Source: Shouchella miscanthi (lineage in GTDB: Bacteria > Bacillota > Bacilli > Bacillales > Bacillaceae_D). Taken from it: a stretch of 64,000 bases of DNA. This document shows positions 43,596 through 53,018 of this stretch, piece by piece. The stretch spans positions 3,224,001 to 3,288,000 of the forward strand of contig NZ_CP042163.1 of the NCBI RefSeq assembly GCF_007725405.1, read 5' to 3'. Position numbers and translations under genes: made by a program. The number at the start of each line of letters is the position of its first letter. Positions within the stretch are counted from its first letter, which is position 1. The notes beneath the pieces were generated by a model. The model saw nothing but the letters and a program-made list of their open reading frames with translations. It searched no databases and was not told the origin of the DNA.

Positions 43596-46170
43596 AAAAG
43601 CACTCATTCTTGTTAGTTTAAGCCTAGTGGTCGCGTTTCTTGCCCACGGTTTCTTTCTGTATCAACTACTACATGGGCAATTTATGGTTGGGCCTAATGA
43701 CGGAACAGCTCAAATGCTGCCTTTTAAGCAATTTTTATATAGTCAGTTCAGCCAAGGGAACTTCTTTTATTCTCACCAGTTTGGTCTTGGTGGAGGAATT
43801 TTTAGTCAGCTTGCTTATTATTTTTCCACAAGCACCGTTTTTTTTCTCACTTTTCTAGTAGTCTTGATTGGCGAATGGATGCAATTATTTCAGAACCCAG
43901 ACAATATTCTTTTCTGGGCAAATGCTGCTGTTATTGTAAACAGCCTTCGATTAGCTCTTGTTATCATCATCACTACCTATGTGTTGCGCTACTTTAAAAT
44001 AGCCTTTCCGTTTGCTTTTCTTGGCGCCGTTTTATATGGCGCGAGTGTCATGTATTTTCGTCATGCCTCCTTCTGGGAATTTTTTGCGGATGCCTATTTA
44101 TGGTTACCTTTACTCGTTTTTGGGGTAGAGAAGATTATACGGGAGAAAAAACCGTGGTGGTTTATTTTCGCAATTGCCCTTTCCATCATTAATAATTTTT
44201 ATTTTGCCTATATGAATTTTATTTTCATTGGCATTTATGCGATTTTGCGCTTTTTCATTAAGTTTTCTAAAGAGGAAATTTCTATTAAACATCAGCTGTA
44301 TACATATATTCCTGCAACCATGCTCGGTTTTTTTATTGGCTCATTTGCTTTTGTACCAGCTGTATATGGCTTTTTAAACAATCAAAGACCACCATTTGAG
44401 CAGTCAATCGAGTGGATCGATTTTCATGATGAAATCTTTTTTACAAGTCGCTATCTGCTGATCCCAGCTTTGTTTATTTTATTTATCTGTTGTAAAAGTT
44501 TATATCGGTTTAAGCCTTTTCTTTTGTTTTCTTTGCTCTCATGCCTATTTATTCTTTTTCATTATAGTCCAATGATTGGAAGTATATTTAACGGCTTTTC
44601 CGCCCCTCAATATCGGTTTCAATACATGGGATCCTTTGCTCTAGCAGCAGCTGTTGTTTTTGGCTTAAGCAAATTTTGGCATATTCCTAAAAAAGAAAAA
44701 GTACTTGCTAGTAGCGTGACAGGAGTTGTATATACAGGATTGTTCATTAGTGGTCTCATTACGGATAGAGACGCTTTTCTTTCCATTCAAGCGATTACGC
44801 TTTTTGGAACGGCTATTCTAACGGTGCTCATGATCGTTTTTCTAGTAAATGGTCGACGGAAGCACCTATTGTACGGACTGGTAGGCATCACTCTAGTCTT
44901 ACATATCGGTTTAACGAATGCGTATCAGAAAGAATGGTTATTTGAACGAGGGGATCTACAAGCCACCTCGGCAGAATTCCTGCAAAGCCATGCGTATGAT
45001 CATCGACTGCAAAGAGACTTACTGAATGAAGTGGAGGAACATGCACCTTTATCGAGAATTGAATGGGTCGCTGATTTCCGCAATAACACGCCGCTTGTTC
45101 AAGACTTTAACGGAGTTAGTGCGTATTCAAGTGTATTAAATAGTGAACTGCTTTTCTTTTATTACACGGATTTGGAGATTGACATGAATCGGGAAAGTGT
45201 CAGCAGGTATTCAGGATTCGGTGACCGTGTGAACCTCCATAGCTTGTACCAAGTCTCACATAAGTTGATTGACAAAGAAGATCCAGACCCCGTTCCGTAC
45301 GGATTTACTGAAGTAAGCGAAAATGAACGTTATTATCTGTTTGAAAATGAACAATTGCTTCCTTTCGCGCGAACAGCTTCCACCCTTTATGGAAGAGACC
45401 AACTGTCTTCTTATAGCGTGCTAGATAAAGAACACGCTATGCTTACTGGTGCTATTGTGGATGAAGAGCTCGCTACCGAAGAGTTCCGTTCAACAGTGCA
45501 AAACCGTATCGACGACACAACCATCACAGCGATTGGCGGGGAGTACCATGATGGTCAATTAACAGTAACGGATGATATAGGTGGAATTGACATTGAAGTT
45601 GGTGAACGGCAAGACGACGAAGTCGATGATTATCTATCCTTTTACTTGCTAAATAACGCGGAGACAGCTCCTCTATTCCCGCTAACAGTAAATGAATTTG
45701 AAACGGATCGAAAATCACGTCAATCAATTTACAAAACGGATATGAATCACCTAACGATAAGAGTTGAAGCAAGTGAAACGATTTCATTAAGAGTGCCACA
45801 AGGGGAATATACATTAACAGAACTAGCACTGTACACAGAAAACTATGACATTCTCCAAGCACAACAACAAGAGTCGACAGACATGCATACCGCTATCGAT
45901 GGAAGACATATTATAATTGATATCGATAACCAGTCAAACGATGAACTATTGATTTTACCCGTCCCTCATGAAAAGGGTTGGGAAGTGAAAAGAAATGGGC
46001 AGACAGTAGATGTTGAACAAGTCAATTATGCGTTTCTCGGGGTCAAACTTGAAGAAGGTGAAAACGAAATACGGTTTTCTTATTTACCACCTTTCTTTAA
46101 ACCAACATTGCTCTTAGCGATTGTAGGATTGATCCTTACCTTTAGTTGGATGTATGCAAGAAGAAAGTAA
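43585..46170 (+). CDS. yfhO: YfhO-family GT-C membrane glycosyltransferase
   Basis: An 861-residue membrane protein with about a dozen transmembrane helices in the first 450 residues, a large extracytoplasmic domain (about 455-830) and one C-terminal helix ending in ARRK. The first loop has GPNDGTAQMLPFKQFLY, with an acidic residue typical of GT-C enzymes, and the YfhO signatures HQFGLGGG and PVPHEKGWEVKRNG. YfhO uses the flipped lipid-linked sugar to decorate lipoteichoic acid. ATG 43585 follows GAGATGGAG. An AT-rich inverted repeat covers the stop codon. Confidence 0.9.
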   Translation: MNLKKALILVSLSLVVAFLAHGFFLYQLLHGQFMVGPNDGTAQMLPFKQFLYSQFSQGNFFYSHQFGLGGGIFSQLAYYFSTSTVFFLTFLVVLIGEWMQLFQNPDNILFWANAAVIVNSLRLALVIIITTYVLRYFKIAFPFAFLGAVLYGASVMYFRHASFWEFFADAYLWLPLLVFGVEKIIREKKPWWFIFAIALSIINNFYFAYMNFIFIGIYAILRFFIKFSKEEISIKHQLYTYIPATMLGFFIGSFAFVPAVYGFLNNQRPPFEQSIEWIDFHDEIFFTSRYLLIPALFILFICCKSLYRFKPFLLFSLLSCLFILFHYSPMIGSIFNGFSAPQYRFQYMGSFALAAAVVFGLSKFWHIPKKEKVLASSVTGVVYTGLFISGLITDRDAFLSIQAITLFGTAILTVLMIVFLVNGRRKHLLYGLVGITLVLHIGLTNAYQKEWLFERGDLQATSAEFLQSHAYDHRLQRDLLNEVEEHAPLSRIEWVADFRNNTPLVQDFNGVSAYSSVLNSELLFFYYTDLEIDMNRESVSRYSGFGDRVNLHSLYQVSHKLIDKEDPDPVPYGFTEVSENERYYLFENEQLLPFARTASTLYGRDQLSSYSVLDKEHAMLTGAIVDEELATEEFRSTVQNRIDDTTITAIGGEYHDGQLTVTDDIGGIDIEVGERQDDEVDDYLSFYLLNNAETAPLFPLTVNEFETDRKSRQSIYKTDMNHLTIRVEASETISLRVPQGEYTLTELALYTENYDILQAQQQESTDMHTAIDGRHIIIDIDNQSNDELLILPVPHEKGWEVKRNGQTVDVEQVNYAFLGVKLEEGENEIRFSYLPPFFKPTLLLAIVGLILTFSWMYARRK

Positions 46171-46184
46171 AATTCTTCTTGCAT
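46154..46184 (+). terminator. Hairpin at the yfhO stop codon
   Basis: ATGCAAGAAGAA (46154-46165) pairs perfectly with TTCTTCTTGCAT (46173-46184). There is no T-run after it, so termination is uncertain. Confidence 0.45.
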
Positions 46185-46289
46185 CCCAATTGAATAAATG
46201 GTAATATGGAGTTTAAACCCATGGAAATCGACCGATTTCGAATTATTCATAGGATTTTAAAAATTAATTTAACACGGAGGTGATATGAT

Positions 46290-46454
46290 TTGAAACGACT
46301 TTATATTGGTTATGTAACACTGCTCTTGGCTCTAGGTATTGTGCTAATTGCATTCGGTGTCTTAGATAGCATTGCACCAACAATTGTATTTACATTGCTT
46401 ATTCTTGGTTCAGTCCTCTCTTTATTATTCAAACCTCGTAAAGCGCATAGCTAA
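46290..46454 (+). CDS. Small two-helix membrane protein, 54 residues
   Basis: TTG 46290 behind ACACGGAGGTGATA opens a 54-codon frame: two hydrophobic segments (about 5-24 and 29-46) separated by LDSIAP, and a basic FKPRKAHS end. Ribosome site, composition and positive-inside layout support a real gene. The next small gene has a similar plan (FDSIP between two helices), so the two may be distant paralogs. It is downstream of yfhO. No family was recognised. Confidence 0.72.
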   Translation: MKRLYIGYVTLLLALGIVLIAFGVLDSIAPTIVFTLLILGSVLSLLFKPRKAHS

Positions 46455-46484
46455 AGCCTTTCCCGAGCCTGTTATTTCAACTTT

Positions 46485-46513
46485 TTGACCTAACTCATTT
46501 CGTTCGCTACAAT
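46485..46513 (+). promoter_or_regulatory. Sigma-A promoter
   Basis: TTGACC (46485-46490) and TACAAT (46508-46513) are 17 bases apart, 33 bases before the ATG of the next small gene. Confidence 0.75.
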
Positions 46514-46545
46514 ACTCTTAGTAGTTATTACGGCGGAGGTCTAAC

Positions 46546-46725
46546 ATGTCCAAAAAACCAAACGAAAACCCACCAAATGAAGCACTCGGAATGATCATCG
46601 GATTACTGATTGCAGTCGGCGCTAGCATTATTTTTGATAGTATTCCTATTGGAATTATTGTCGGGATTATTGTTGGTTCAATGATTAGTTTCTATAGTAG
46701 GAAACCAAATAAGAAAAATCAATAA
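46546..46725 (+). CDS. Small two-helix membrane protein, 59 residues
   Basis: ATG 46546 behind GGCGGAGG opens a 59-codon frame. It has a hydrophilic start (KKPNENPPNEA), two hydrophobic segments (about 14-31 and 33-50) joined by FDSIPIG, and a lysine-rich end. It has its own sigma-A promoter and terminator, which makes it a solid gene. It resembles the 54-residue gene just upstream in layout. Function unknown. Confidence 0.75.
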   Translation: MSKKPNENPPNEALGMIIGLLIAVGASIIFDSIPIGIIVGIIVGSMISFYSRKPNKKNQ

Positions 46726-46755
46726 CCGGCTCATGCAAGAGTCGGTTATTTTCAT
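46721..46755 (+). terminator. Rho-independent terminator
   Basis: AATAACCG (46721-46728) pairs with CGGTTATT (46743-46750), followed by TTC and T-rich sequence; it includes the stop codon of the 59-residue gene. Confidence 0.8.
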
Positions 46756-46823
46756 ATTTTTTCTTTCGGCGCATACTATAAGTATGAAACATTTTGAAGA
46801 CAAACCAATAGGGAGGTATTCTT

Positions 46824-47366
46824 TTGTTATTCAAAAAAAAGAAAGCTCCGTCCTTTGATCAACCTCAACCGTCTCAGCCATCATTTCGCCAACCACCACC
46901 GCCAACAACTAGCAGTCCATCTCAAGGATCCCAAATAAACCAGCCAAAGCCTTTAAGCTCAGACCAGCTACAGCACCTTCAACAGTTCATACAACATGCT
47001 TATCAAGCCGTAACAGACTATGAATACTTATATGAAAAAGTCCCAACGGAACACACCGCACATACCATTCGTGGCATTATTGATGATAATAAAAAACACT
47101 ATCAAACTCTCCTTCATTTGTATCGCAAGCAAGCGAATAAAGATCCTGAAGTGACAGAAGCTATGTTAAATCGAAATGCTTATACTCCTGCTCTAAAGAA
47201 AGCATTTGAACAGGAACAGCAGTACACGCATTTATTCGAAGAAGCAGCTCGCTTATCAGACAATCGACAGCTACGTGATATTTATACATCTATAGCCAGA
47301 GATCATCAGCGACACGCACTATGGTTCCTTTCTTATTTAACCATTTATACAAACGACAAAACCTAA
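46824..47366 (+). CDS. Ferritin-like four-helix protein with proline-rich leader
   Basis: A 180-residue protein. The first 45 residues are proline/glutamine/serine-rich and disordered; the rest is helical with YEYLYEKVP, RGIIDDNKKHYQTLLHLY, FEQEQQYTHLFEEAA and ARDHQRHALWF. The spaced E and H residues (EYLYE, DNKKH, EQE, RDHQRH) suggest a ferritin-like diiron fold, though I cannot place each ligand with certainty. The start is TTG 46824 behind GGGAGG. A shared terminator separates it from fdhD. Confidence 0.65.
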   Translation: MLFKKKKAPSFDQPQPSQPSFRQPPPPTTSSPSQGSQINQPKPLSSDQLQHLQQFIQHAYQAVTDYEYLYEKVPTEHTAHTIRGIIDDNKKHYQTLLHLYRKQANKDPEVTEAMLNRNAYTPALKKAFEQEQQYTHLFEEAARLSDNRQLRDIYTSIARDHQRHALWFLSYLTIYTNDKT

Positions 47367-47403
47367 ATAGAAGCTAAGGTTATTAGCCTGAGCTTCTATT
47401 TAT
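47364..47403. terminator. Bidirectional terminator
   Basis: AAATAGAAGCT (47365-47375) pairs with AGCTTCTATTT (47391-47401), between the ferritin-like gene and the convergent fdhD. Confidence 0.82.
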
Positions 47404-48189
47404 CCGTTCAGGAACTGTATATACGTTCATAGATTGATGTCGAATAAAACCAACTGTTGTAATCTCCAGCTCTTCTGCAATTTCAAGAGCTCGATTGGTA
47501 GGTGCCGATTTGGATAAAATCACTTCACATCCAATTTTCGCTACTTTAAGAACGATTTCAGATGATAGCCTCCCGCTAAAGATGATAACCTTATCCTCTA
47601 GGCTAAGCTGATGACGTAAACAGTATCCATACAATTTATCGAGGGCGTTATGACGACCGATATCTGTTCGCATTAACACAATGCCACTTGGCGTTGCTAG
47701 TGCTGCATTATGCACACCACCTGTTTCTTTAAAGGTAGTTGCCCCTGCTTGAAGTTCATTCATTAGCGTCATACACTCAGCAGGTGATAGAAACACATTA
47801 CGTGTCTTCATTGTTTTCGTTGTTTTGGCATCTGCGGCAAATATAAAACTTTGTCGACTCATACCACAACAGGATGTCAAATACCGCTTTGTTTGCAACT
47901 GATGATGAAATGGATTCAGCGCTTGCTTTAACGTTACATGAACAAATCCACTTGCAGCTTCATAGCGAAGATGCATGATTTTAGCGACGGATACAATAAA
48001 CCCTTCTGAAACTAAATAACCAACGACCATATCTTCAATGTGATCTGGAGAAGAAATCATCGTCACAACTTCTTCCCCATTTATTTTTACAGTGATCGGT
48101 ATTTCCGTTGCAACCATGTCTTCTACAACGTGTTCTTTGCCATTTACAAACCGGACAATGGTCCGGTTTGTTTGTTTTGAATAAGCCAT
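47383..48189 (-). CDS. fdhD: Formate dehydrogenase accessory sulfurtransferase
   Basis: A 268-residue FdhD protein, which passes sulfur from a cysteine desulfurase to the molybdenum cofactor of formate dehydrogenase. Conserved blocks are DMVVGYLVSEGFI, TSCCGMSRQ (the sulfur-carrying cysteine loop; Gram-positive CCG form instead of CGxC), KETGGVHNAAL, RTDIGRHNALDKLYG and LSKSAPTNRALEIA. ATG 48189 lies 3 bases after the DUF1641 stop; the ribosome site is weak, which suggests coupling. It is the last gene of the fdh operon. Confidence 0.93.
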   Translation of the reverse strand: MAYSKQTNRTIVRFVNGKEHVVEDMVATEIPITVKINGEEVVTMISSPDHIEDMVVGYLVSEGFIVSVAKIMHLRYEAASGFVHVTLKQALNPFHHQLQTKRYLTSCCGMSRQSFIFAADAKTTKTMKTRNVFLSPAECMTLMNELQAGATTFKETGGVHNAALATPSGIVLMRTDIGRHNALDKLYGYCLRHQLSLEDKVIIFSGRLSSEIVLKVAKIGCEVILSKSAPTNRALEIAEELEITTVGFIRHQSMNVYTVPERINRSSG

Positions 48190-48191
48190 AT

Positions 48192-48836
48192 CTATTTTCG
48201 TTTCAATAAAAGTGGTAAAGCGAAAGCGAAAGCTCCGGCAGCAATCACATACCATTTTGTTCCTGATGATTCAGTTGACTCTTGCTTTTGAGGCTGCTGA
48301 TACGTCTCATTTGCAATCGTGGACAATTCCGCTTGCGGTTGATTCGTTTCGTTTGACGATTGATCTTCTCCCATTCCTTTTAAAAGAGCTAACAGTGTAT
48401 TCATGCCTTCTAACGTTTTCGGGTCTTTTAGTGATTTTAACAAATAGCCCGCGCTAGATTGGTTTTGCTGATGGTTATGCTCGTACTCAGACACATAATT
48501 TAAAGCTGAATTGATTTTAAACAACATGGGCTCTAAATCTGCTAATTTAATGGACCCAAGTGACTGCACAATAACAAGCATATTTTTTAGTGCCTGTGTG
48601 ATATGAGGATCGTCTAGTTTCGTTACAAGTTGATGTAACAACGGGTTTTTTTGATCCAAAAGGGAGTGAGCAATATTGAGCGCTTCTGTTTGTTCAAGCT
48701 TACGAAGAAGAGATAGGACACTTGTTAAAGCATCCTTGTTCTCGAGCAAAGCATTCTCTAATTCTCGTAGCTCCTTTTCTCGTTCTGCATTAGGATCGAC
48801 GGGCTTTTTTCGAATAACCGTTGCTGCTTTAGCCAT
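48192..48836 (-). CDS. DUF1641 protein of the formate dehydrogenase operon (YrhD-like)
   Basis: A 214-residue helical protein with a DUF1641 core (LRKLEQTEALNIAHSLLDQK through LADLEPMLFKINSALNYVSEYE) and a C-terminal hydrophobic segment ending in LLLKRK that could anchor it in the membrane. B. subtilis yrhD has the same place after the yrhE formate dehydrogenase gene. It overlaps fdhA by 8 bases. Its role is not established; membrane tethering of the dehydrogenase is a reasonable guess. Confidence 0.85.
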   Translation of the reverse strand: MAKAATVIRKKPVDPNAEREKELRELENALLENKDALTSVLSLLRKLEQTEALNIAHSLLDQKNPLLHQLVTKLDDPHITQALKNMLVIVQSLGSIKLADLEPMLFKINSALNYVSEYEHNHQQNQSSAGYLLKSLKDPKTLEGMNTLLALLKGMGEDQSSNETNQPQAELSTIANETYQQPQKQESTESSGTKWYVIAAGAFAFALPLLLKRK

Positions 48837-51783
48837 TTTTCGCCTTCCTCCTTGCTTCCACTAAATCGCCAGGGAAAATATAATCCCGTCTTGCCCATTT
48901 CGCTTCGACGTTTACACCCATTTGCGGCTGTGGGTTTCCATTACGGTAATTAATCCGTGGCAGCGGGCTTTCACCTTTAGGTTCAAGAATTTCCATCTTC
49001 GCAGATATTTCTTTATACGCTGGAGTATCCGTATCTTTATCTGAATGAGAGCTTGTCAAATAGTTAATCGCTCCTTCTCCACTTGTATTCATCGGTAAAT
49101 AGACTTCTTTTCCTTTTACTCGATCGGTTACAAGACAGCGGACAAAAACATGCCCGTATGGTGATGTAAGCTTCACTTTCGTTCCATCCTCAAGTCCTCG
49201 TTCTTGGGCTAATTCAGGCGAGACTTCAAGGAATTCATTTGGCGTTTTTCGGCTGATCGCTTTTGATTTATAGGTCATATTGCCTTCATGAAAATGCTCG
49301 AGCAACCGACCGTTGTTAATGTGCAAATCATATTCGTCATCAAACGATAACGGCTTCGTCCACTCTACTGGCCATAACCTTGCCTTGCCTCCAGGGAGAG
49401 CAAAGCCATCTGTGAACAGCAGTGGTGTATCCGTTCCATCTTCTTTTACCGGCCATTGCAAACTGTTATAGCCTTCTAGACGTTCGTAGCTAACACCTGC
49501 AAATAAGGGTGTTAACGAAGCTGCTTCAGCCATAATTTCACTTGGATGTGTATAAGTCCAATTCGCTTCCAAACGGTTAGCAATCTCTTGTATAATCTTC
49601 CAATCTGGCTTCGAATCGCCTAATGGCTCAAGTACTTGATACAGTCGCTGAAAACGACGTTCTGTATTCGTGAACGTTCCTTCTTTTTCTAAACTAGGGC
49701 TTGCCGGTAAAATGACATCAGCATACTGGGCAGTTTTCGTGAAAAAGATATCTTGAACAACAAAGAATGAAAGCTTTTCAAACCCATCTTGCACATAGTT
49801 AAGGTTTGAATCAACAATCCCCATATCTTCTCCTTTTAAATAGAGAACATTAAGGTTTCCATCATGCATGGCATCAACCATTTCATGATTGTTTAAGCCT
49901 GGTTCTGCAGGCAAATCTACGCCCCAACGCTTTTCAAAGCGCGTTCGCACCTCGTCATCTGTTACATATTGATAACCAGGGAAGCGGTCAGGCATGCTTC
50001 CAAAATCGCTTGCTCCTTGAACGTTATTATGGCCTCTTAGTGGATAAGAGCCGGCACCCGGTTTCATATAATTTCCTGTAACAAGTAATAAATTTGAGAT
50101 GGCTGTACTCGTATCCGATCCTCCACCGTGTTGCGTTACGCCCATTGCCCATAAAACAGACGTTGTATTGGCTTCGTGAATGGACGTTGCAATCCCAATA
50201 AGCTCCTCTTTCGAGAGATTCGTAACTTCAGATGCGTAATCTAAGGTGTAGGAGTCCAAGCTTTTTAGATAGTCTTCAACATCTGTCACGTGCTGTTCTA
50301 AAAAGGCAACATCATGCCACCCTTGATCAACAATATATTTTGTCACCGCTGATAACCAGACAAGGTCGCTTCCTGGCGCAGGTTGAACAAACAAATCGGC
50401 ACGGTCCGCTAGATCATGCTTTCGAATATCAGCTACAATTACTTTTTGTCCGTGCAGCTTCTGCGAACGTTTCACTCTTGTCGCTAATACAGGGTGGGAT
50501 TCGACTGTATTGGAGCCAATTGAGATAATTAATTCTGCATTGGCAATATCCTCAATACTACCAGAGTCCCCACCATAGCCAACAGTACGCCAAAGCCCCA
50601 TCGTTGCTGGAGATTGACAGTAACGTGAGCAGTTATCAACATTGTTTGTTCCAACGACTCCCCGTGCTAGCTTTTGCATTAAGTACGACTCTTCGTTTGT
50701 ACATTTAGATGAAGAAATAAATGCCAGTGCATCTGGACCTTTTGCTTTCAGCGTTTCAGTAAATTTAGCCGCTATGAGATCAAGTGCTTCTTCCCACTCC
50801 GCTTCACGGAATTCATTTCCGTCACGAATTAATGGTTTTGTGATTCGTTCCTCGCTATTGACAAAATCCCAGCCAAATTTCCCTTTAATACACGTAGAAA
50901 TTCCATTTGCCGGTGCTTCCGCTTGAGGTTCTATTTTTAATATCTGTCTATCTTTTGTCCAAACATCAAATGAGCAACCGACACCACAGTACGTACAGAC
51001 GGTTTTTGTCTTTTTGATTCTCGATTCCCGCATCTGTGCTTCTAAATCAGAAATCGTCATTAACGATTGATAGCCTGTTTCCACATGTTTTGTAATATTA
51101 ATCATTGGTCGCATGGATTCATCTTGAATGCCCGTTAAAAAGCCTGCTTCACCTTCCATACCCACTTCCATCATGGCATTACAAGGGCAGACAGTCGAAC
51201 AATGTCCACAGTTTACACACGAAGATTCATCAATTGGAGAATCCTTGTCCCAAATGACTCTTGGTCTTTCCAAATTCCAATCAATCGAAAGGGTTTCTGT
51301 TACTTGTAAATCTTGACAGGCTTCTACACATCGACCACATAAAATACATTGGTCAGGATCGTAACGGTAAAATTGATTACGCTGAACAGCGGATTCTTTC
51401 GAGCTGTGTTCAGTATCTTGATGCGTCACTTTCATTTCTTTAACAGCATTATGTATCTCACATCCGCCGTTATTATAATCACAGACCGTGCAATAGAGTT
51501 CGTGATTGCCTAAAATCCGATCCATTGCAATAAGTTGTGCTTCATGCACATCATCTGTTCGCGTTTCCACTACATCACCAGGCTTAATTTCTGTTGAACA
51601 TGAACGCACATACTCGCCATTTACTTTCACAATACACGTGTCACATGTTTCAATTGGCCCTAGGCTAGGATGATAGCAAAGACTTGGAATATCTACTGAT
51701 TCATGATTCAAAGTCTGAAGAACTGAATCCGATTGAACCGTTTTCTTTTTTCCATTTAACGTAACCTCAAAAAATTCAGCCAA
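48829..51783 (-). CDS. Formate dehydrogenase, molybdopterin-containing alpha subunit (YrhE/YjgC type)
   Basis: A 984-residue multi-domain enzyme. It has an N-terminal [2Fe-2S] domain (CYHPSLGPIETCDTC), a Fe-S helix, two [4Fe-4S] clusters (CILCGRCVEAC, CVNCGHCSTVC), and a molybdopterin part beginning with CTYCGVGCSFD and CIKGKFGWD. The molybdenum ligand is C389 in NCSRYCQSP, where E. coli FdhF has selenocysteine; the next residue is Q rather than H. It oxidises formate to CO2 in the cytoplasm, probably with NAD as acceptor. The start is TTG 51783 behind GGGAGGG. The Moco genes nearby supply its cofactor. Confidence 0.93.
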   Translation of the reverse strand: MAEFFEVTLNGKKKTVQSDSVLQTLNHESVDIPSLCYHPSLGPIETCDTCIVKVNGEYVRSCSTEIKPGDVVETRTDDVHEAQLIAMDRILGNHELYCTVCDYNNGGCEIHNAVKEMKVTHQDTEHSSKESAVQRNQFYRYDPDQCILCGRCVEACQDLQVTETLSIDWNLERPRVIWDKDSPIDESSCVNCGHCSTVCPCNAMMEVGMEGEAGFLTGIQDESMRPMINITKHVETGYQSLMTISDLEAQMRESRIKKTKTVCTYCGVGCSFDVWTKDRQILKIEPQAEAPANGISTCIKGKFGWDFVNSEERITKPLIRDGNEFREAEWEEALDLIAAKFTETLKAKGPDALAFISSSKCTNEESYLMQKLARGVVGTNNVDNCSRYCQSPATMGLWRTVGYGGDSGSIEDIANAELIISIGSNTVESHPVLATRVKRSQKLHGQKVIVADIRKHDLADRADLFVQPAPGSDLVWLSAVTKYIVDQGWHDVAFLEQHVTDVEDYLKSLDSYTLDYASEVTNLSKEELIGIATSIHEANTTSVLWAMGVTQHGGGSDTSTAISNLLLVTGNYMKPGAGSYPLRGHNNVQGASDFGSMPDRFPGYQYVTDDEVRTRFEKRWGVDLPAEPGLNNHEMVDAMHDGNLNVLYLKGEDMGIVDSNLNYVQDGFEKLSFFVVQDIFFTKTAQYADVILPASPSLEKEGTFTNTERRFQRLYQVLEPLGDSKPDWKIIQEIANRLEANWTYTHPSEIMAEAASLTPLFAGVSYERLEGYNSLQWPVKEDGTDTPLLFTDGFALPGGKARLWPVEWTKPLSFDDEYDLHINNGRLLEHFHEGNMTYKSKAISRKTPNEFLEVSPELAQERGLEDGTKVKLTSPYGHVFVRCLVTDRVKGKEVYLPMNTSGEGAINYLTSSHSDKDTDTPAYKEISAKMEILEPKGESPLPRINYRNGNPQPQMGVNVEAKWARRDYIFPGDLVEARRKAKNG

Positions 51784-51888
51784 TTATTTACCCTCCCTTT
51801 TGACAGTAAAACAATCCATTATTTACATATGGACCTATTACGTTCACCTTTCCCTTATTCTATTTCCAATAAACCTGACTGCGTCATA

Positions 51889-51914
51889 GTTTAATTGAGC
51901 AAGAGGTTGGGTAT
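51889..51914 (+). promoter_or_regulatory. Consensus sigma-B promoter of the formate channel gene
   Basis: GTTTAA (51889-51894), 14 bases, GGGTAT (51909-51914): both hexamers match the general-stress sigma-B consensus exactly. It lies 31 bases before the ATG. Confidence 0.85.
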
Positions 51915-51944
51915 ATTCGGTAACAGATAAAAAGGAGGGATACG

Positions 51945-52754
51945 ATGTATAAAGACACCTTACATACATTAAATTCACAGGCGAAAAAAAAGTATGGGTT
52001 GCTCCAACATTCACCGATCCGTTATTTATTTGGCGCCATTCTAGCAGGTGCTTACGTCGGAATCGGATCATTAGTTCTGTTTGCAGTCGGTCAACCTCTT
52101 TATGAAGCAGATTCACCATTCGTTAGCATCATGACTGGGGCAACATTTGGCGTTGCTCTCGCTCTTGTCTTATGGGCTGGATCAGAACTTTTCACTGGAA
52201 ATAACATGATTTTTACCGTGTCTTCCTTATCAAAAATCACTAGCTGGCGACAAACGTTTCTTATTTGGGGTTGGAGTTATATCGGGAATCTTATCGGTGC
52301 CCTCGCTTTATCACTTCTCGTGTTAGTATCAGGAATTTTTGCATCTGTCGGGCCAGATGATTACATGATGTCGCTTGCTTCAGATAAAATGAACGCACCG
52401 ATGATGGAGTTGTTTTTTCGAGGGATCCTGTGCAACTGGATCGTCTGTTTAGCCATTTGGACATCGTTACGAGCAGAAGGCGACATTGCTAAGCTATTTT
52501 TAATTTTTATTTTGATTTTCGCTTTCATCGCAGCCGGTTTTGAACATAGTGTAGCAAATATGTCGTTACTTGGGATGGCACTTATGCATGGAGGATCGGA
52601 GACCGTTACATTAAATGGGTTCTTTCATAATTTAATTCCCGTATCGTTAGGGAACATTATCGGCGGGGGCGTTTTTGTAGCTAGTATTTATTACTTTATT
52701 AGTTATACGAAAAAAGAATATCAAGAAGAGAATTTCGATAAAAAAAGTAGTTGA
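51945..52754 (+). CDS. Formate/nitrite transporter-family channel (YrhG/FocA-like)
   Basis: A 269-residue membrane protein with six transmembrane helices. Family motifs are LFGAILAGAYVGIGS, ELFTGNNM, GILCNWIVCLAIW and FEHSVANM, which match the formate-nitrite transporter signature; the central histidine lies in FEHS. It is divergent from the formate dehydrogenase operon, so formate is the likely substrate. ATG 51945 follows AAAAAGGAGGG, and a perfect sigma-B promoter lies just upstream. Confidence 0.9.
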   Translation: MYKDTLHTLNSQAKKKYGLLQHSPIRYLFGAILAGAYVGIGSLVLFAVGQPLYEADSPFVSIMTGATFGVALALVLWAGSELFTGNNMIFTVSSLSKITSWRQTFLIWGWSYIGNLIGALALSLLVLVSGIFASVGPDDYMMSLASDKMNAPMMELFFRGILCNWIVCLAIWTSLRAEGDIAKLFLIFILIFAFIAAGFEHSVANMSLLGMALMHGGSETVTLNGFFHNLIPVSLGNIIGGGVFVASIYYFISYTKKEYQEENFDKKSS

Positions 52755-52781
52755 TGCGTGTAATGCATCAACTCTTTTTTA
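52749..52781 (+). terminator. Rho-independent terminator
   Basis: AGTTGATGC (52749-52757) pairs with GCATCAACT (52765-52773), followed by CTTTTTT. It ends the formate channel gene and abuts the moaD stop. Confidence 0.88.
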
Positions 52782-53018
52782 TCCTCCACTCACCGGCGGG
52801 ATAAACGCCACGGTATCCTGTTCGACTAGCACCGTATCATTTGTTGCAAATTCTTCATTTACAGCCACCATCATCCCTTGAAGAGTGTCGTTTTCAAGCT
52901 CATACACTTCTTCTATATGTGCCTTGAGCTGAAAAATCGCTTTTCCTGCAAATGGTAATGCCAATCTTGGCTGTCCAATTCGTTCTTCTAAGCCAGCAAA
53001 CAATAAAACGGTAATCAT
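52779..53018 (-). CDS. moaD: Molybdopterin synthase small subunit
   Basis: A 79-residue ubiquitin-fold protein ending in FIPPVSGG; the terminal GG is where the thiocarboxylate forms. It donates sulfur to precursor Z within molybdopterin synthase. ATG 53018 follows AAAGGGAGG and overlaps the moaE stop by 4 bases. The moeB/ThiF-type activating enzyme is not in this window. Confidence 0.93.
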   Translation of the reverse strand: MITVLLFAGLEERIGQPRLALPFAGKAIFQLKAHIEEVYELENDTLQGMMVAVNEEFATNDTVLVEQDTVAFIPPVSGG

